A DNA stretch of 9,141 nucleotides from assembly GCA_965372385.1 (NCBI GenBank), contig CBDVCD010000130.1, positions 1 through 9,141 of the forward strand, read 5' to 3'. A program made the position numbers and the translations under genes. This DNA comes from JASJBU01 sp965372385 (lineage in GTDB: Bacteria > Pseudomonadota > Gammaproteobacteria > Chromatiales > Chromatiaceae). Under the pieces are notes generated by a model. The model did not search any database and was not told the DNA's origin. It was given only the letters and a program-made list of their open reading frames with translations. Of this stretch, positions 7,546 through 9,141 are shown one piece after another (positions within the stretch are counted from its first letter, which is position 1; each line of letters begins with the position of its first letter).

Positions 7546-7600
7546 ATCTGTAACTATTTTTCCATCAGGACAGGGATTGTTAAAACAATCCGTAACTATT
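7546..7600. repeat. Pair of 13-base direct repeats upstream of ilvE
   Basis: The sequences atctgtaactatt (7546-7558) and atccgtaactatt (7588-7600) match at 12 of 13 bases and start 42 bases apart, about four helical turns. They lie 24-78 bases upstream of the ilvE start, where a regulator could bind. The second copy overlaps both an 18-base palindrome and the left end of the nested inverted-repeat element, so they could equally be the remains of repeated insertion ends. No consensus promoter could be read with confidence here. Confidence 0.55.
7574..7591. repeat. Perfect 18-base palindrome upstream of ilvE
   Basis: The sequence ggattgttaaaacaatcc has two perfect 8-base arms around a central aa. 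It lies 52-69 bases before the ilvE ATG. It could be an operator for a dimeric regulator or part of a repeat element. A terminator for glnE is less likely, since the arms are short, AT-rich and have too small a loop. Confidence 0.65.
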
Positions 7601-7765
7601 CAGCTTCACAACAAGTTCGTCACTGCTTTCAGGTATTTCTTATAGAAGTCGCCGTGAATACGTCCTTGCAGGCTTGACCACAGCATCCATGCTGCGGACA
7701 CTCTTTTAAGAAACACCTGAAATCAGTATGTTATTACTACTCAGTCATACATGCTGAACTGTTAC
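7592..7765. repeat. Nested inverted-repeat element (MITE-like) between glnE and ilvE
   Basis: Three nested palindromic layers are visible. Outer ends gtaactattcagc (7592-7604) and gctgaactgttac (7753-7765) are inverted copies matching at 11 of 13 bases. Middle arms at 7622-7642 and 7707-7727 are inverted copies matching at 19 of 21 bases, sharing the core TTTCAGGT and TTTCTTA. A central hairpin has arms 7678-7686 and 7689-7697 (8 of 9 pairs). The element is about 174 bases, AT-rich compared with glnE and ilvE, has no convincing ORF, and ends 7 bases after the glnE stop. This layout resembles non-autonomous palindromic repeats, and the middle resembles intergenic repeats I remember from marine gammaproteobacteria, though I cannot verify that. 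If transcribed it would fold into a long stem-loop. No clear target-site duplication was found. Confidence 0.6.
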
Positions 7766-7772
7766 ATCAAGC

Positions 7773-9141
7773 CTACTGCACCTCTTCATCCATGAAGGTC
7801 TGTTGCCAGATCTTCCTCACCAGCGACTGCTCCTCTAGCAGCTGGGCATCGTCGATCGATGCCGGCTGGTCCTGCAGAGCGCTGCGGTGATAGGCCGCCC
7901 GCAAGGTCCGGTAGGCATCCATCAGGCGATCCGCCGAGTCACCACTCAACAGGCCAAGTCTGGAGAGGGTCTCCAGCAGCCGAATGTTGTCGGTCCAGCC
8001 CAGCAGGTCGGGATGCACACTGGCCCAGCGCAGGACCGCGTATTGAACCATAAATTCGATATCGACGATACCGCCCCGCCCCTGCTTGAGATCGAACTGA
8101 CCCGATTTGCTCTTATCGAGGTTACCGCGCATCTTCTCGCGCATCTCCAGCACCTCCGCGCGCAGCTTCGCCACCTCGCGGGGCCGGGCGAGAATCTCCC
8201 GTCTGACCGCTTCAAATCGGGCATCGACCCGCGCATCGCCAGCCACTACCCGCGCCCGCACCAGGGCCTGATGTTCCCAGGTCCAGGCGCGCTGATTCTG
8301 GTAACTCTCAAAGGTCTTCATGGAGCTGACCATCATGCCCGAATTGCCGTTGGGACGCAGTCGCATGTCCACTTCATAGAGAATGCCCGAGGGCGTGCGG
8401 GTGGTGAAGAGATGGATCATGCGCCGCGCCATGCGCGCATAGAAGAGATCCACGGCGATCGGCTTCTCACCATCGGTAGTGGCGAATCGATCGTCAATAC
8501 CGTGCAGGAAGACCAGATCGAGGTCTGACCCATAACCCAGTTCGATCCCACCCAGCTTGCCGTATCCCACGACCGCAAAACCCTTTTCACCCTCTTCAAG
8601 GCCAGGTGGGCGGCCATGCCGCTGGACCATCTCGTTCCAGGCCAGACTGACCACCCGGCTGATCGTGGTTTCGGCAATCTCGGTCAGGTAGTCACTCACC
8701 ACCATTAGGGGGATCCGGTCGGTGATATCCGCCGCCGCCACCCGCAGCCGGTTGCTCTGGGCAAACAGACGCAGCCGCTCCATCTGGTTCTCCAGGTCCC
8801 CGTCATCCACGTTACCCAACTGCAGAGAGAGCTCCTCCTCCAGTTCCTGGCGCTTCAGTGGCGAGTAGAGCCGGCGAGGATCGAGCAGCTCATCCAACAG
8901 GATCGGATGGCGAGTCAGCAGCTTCGAGATCCAGGGGCTCATGGCACTCAGACGCACCAACTGGGAGAGCGCCAACGGGTTCTCCACCAGCAGTGCAATA
9001 TAGGCAGTTCGACGGGCGATCGATTCGAGCAGACCCAACACACGCGCCAGGGCCGGACTATCAGTCGCTTCTGCGCGTCCTGCGCGCCTCGCAGGAAGTG
9101 CCCTTGGGGTGCTCGCGACACTGGCACCTCCCTGTGCGGCG
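7773..9141 (-). CDS. glnE: Glutamine synthetase adenylyltransferase GlnE, C-terminal half (partial)
   Basis: C-terminal half of the two-headed enzyme that adds AMP to, and removes it from, glutamine synthetase in response to PII and glutamine. The gene runs off the right edge; full-length GlnE is about 950 residues, so the N-terminal adenylyl-removing domain is not in the window. Residues here are counted from a GTG at 9039-9041, an internal codon of no biological meaning. LARVLGLLESIARRTAYIALLVENP marks the linker start. VGYGKLGGIELGYGSDLDLVF at 158-178 is the C-terminal nucleotidyltransferase motif with D173 and D175 as metal ligands. YEVDMRLRPNG at 222-232 and RGGIVDIEFM at 322-331 follow, and the protein ends normally at TAG 7773-7775. 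The frame stays open to the edge, but the codons beyond about 9069 look poorly GlnE-like. It is probably upstream of ilvE in the same transcript direction. Confidence 0.95.
   Translation of the reverse strand, partial: AAQGGASVASTPRALPARRAGRAEATDSPALARVLGLLESIARRTAYIALLVENPLALSQLVRLSAMSPWISKLLTRHPILLDELLDPRRLYSPLKRQELEEELSLQLGNVDDGDLENQMERLRLFAQSNRLRVAAADITDRIPLMVVSDYLTEIAETTISRVVSLAWNEMVQRHGRPPGLEEGEKGFAVVGYGKLGGIELGYGSDLDLVFLHGIDDRFATTDGEKPIAVDLFYARMARRMIHLFTTRTPSGILYEVDMRLRPNGNSGMMVSSMKTFESYQNQRAWTWEHQALVRARVVAGDARVDARFEAVRREILARPREVAKLRAEVLEMREKMRGNLDKSKSGQFDLKQGRGGIVDIEFMVQYAVLRWASVHPDLLGWTDNIRLLETLSRLGLLSGDSADRLMDAYRTLRAAYHRSALQDQPASIDDAQLLEEQSLVRKIWQQTFMDEEVQ
9068..9141. other. GC-rich self-complementary stretch at the window edge
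   Basis: This stretch is in frame with glnE but its translation (..ASVASTPRALPARRAG..) is low in complexity and does not look like the expected helical GlnE linker. It contains short inverted blocks: cttctgcg (9068-9075) against cgcaggaag (9090-9098) with one bulged base, and gtgcc (9098-9102) against ggcac (9123-9127). It may be a repeat, an insertion into glnE, an assembly junction, or simply divergent coding sequence. The window ends before this can be settled. Confidence 0.3.

Noticed and set aside
6620..7645. Open 341-codon plus-strand reading frame opposite ilvE
   Set aside because: It lies almost wholly antisense to ilvE, which has a complete set of family motifs. Its protein is low in recognisable structure, rich in His/Gly/Leu as expected of an antisense frame in GC-rich DNA, and it has no neighbour context.
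7678..7697. Central hairpin read as a stand-alone intrinsic terminator for glnE
   Set aside because: There is no T run directly after the stem in the glnE direction, and it is better explained as the middle of the larger nested inverted-repeat element.
7887..8528. Open 213-codon plus-strand reading frame opposite glnE
   Set aside because: It is antisense to the strongly conserved adenylyltransferase domain and shows no family motif. It is explained by GC-rich codon bias.

Overview
The window looks like chromosomal DNA of a gammaproteobacterium. The evidence is an hldE-type lipopolysaccharide (LPS) core cluster lying close to glnE and ilvE, an arrangement also known around the core-LPS loci of Pseudomonas and relatives, plus a small zf-CHCC zinc-finger gene. 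I cannot name a genus safely. No phage, plasmid, CRISPR or defence genes are visible.

Positions 2-4259 (plus strand) form a tight run of LPS inner-core genes: the last codons of an unidentified upstream gene, a WaaE-like family 2 glycosyltransferase, a second family 2 glycosyltransferase with a C-terminal galactosyltransferase-like segment, a family 9 heptosyltransferase, and bifunctional hldE. The first two junctions are 4-base GTGA and ATGA stop/start overlaps and later gaps are 3 and 27 bases, so this is very probably one operon. HldE supplies steps toward ADP-heptose, the family 9 enzyme probably transfers heptose, and the two family 2 enzymes probably add other core sugars.

Positions 4295-6255 (minus strand) hold an FAD-dependent oxidoreductase whose stop codon overlaps the start of an aldo/keto reductase. 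The pair converges on hldE with a gap of only 35 bases. Both enzymes keep their cofactor or catalytic motifs, but their substrate is unknown.

Positions 6379-9141 (minus strand) hold the C-terminal half of glnE (running off the window), ilvE and a 62-residue zf-CHCC protein. Transcription runs glnE, ilvE, zinc finger. This part is visibly more GC-rich than the LPS cluster. The 250-base AT-rich gap between glnE and ilvE holds nested inverted repeats resembling a short non-autonomous palindromic element, plus a perfect 18-base palindrome and a near-perfect 13-base direct repeat. The last ~80 bases of the window are in frame with glnE but look poorly GlnE-like and rich in self-complementary GC blocks.

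Most genes are ordinary. The parts most worth a second look are the uncharacterised FAD oxidoreductase/aldo-keto reductase pair, the nested palindromic element next to glnE, and the odd sequence at the right edge.
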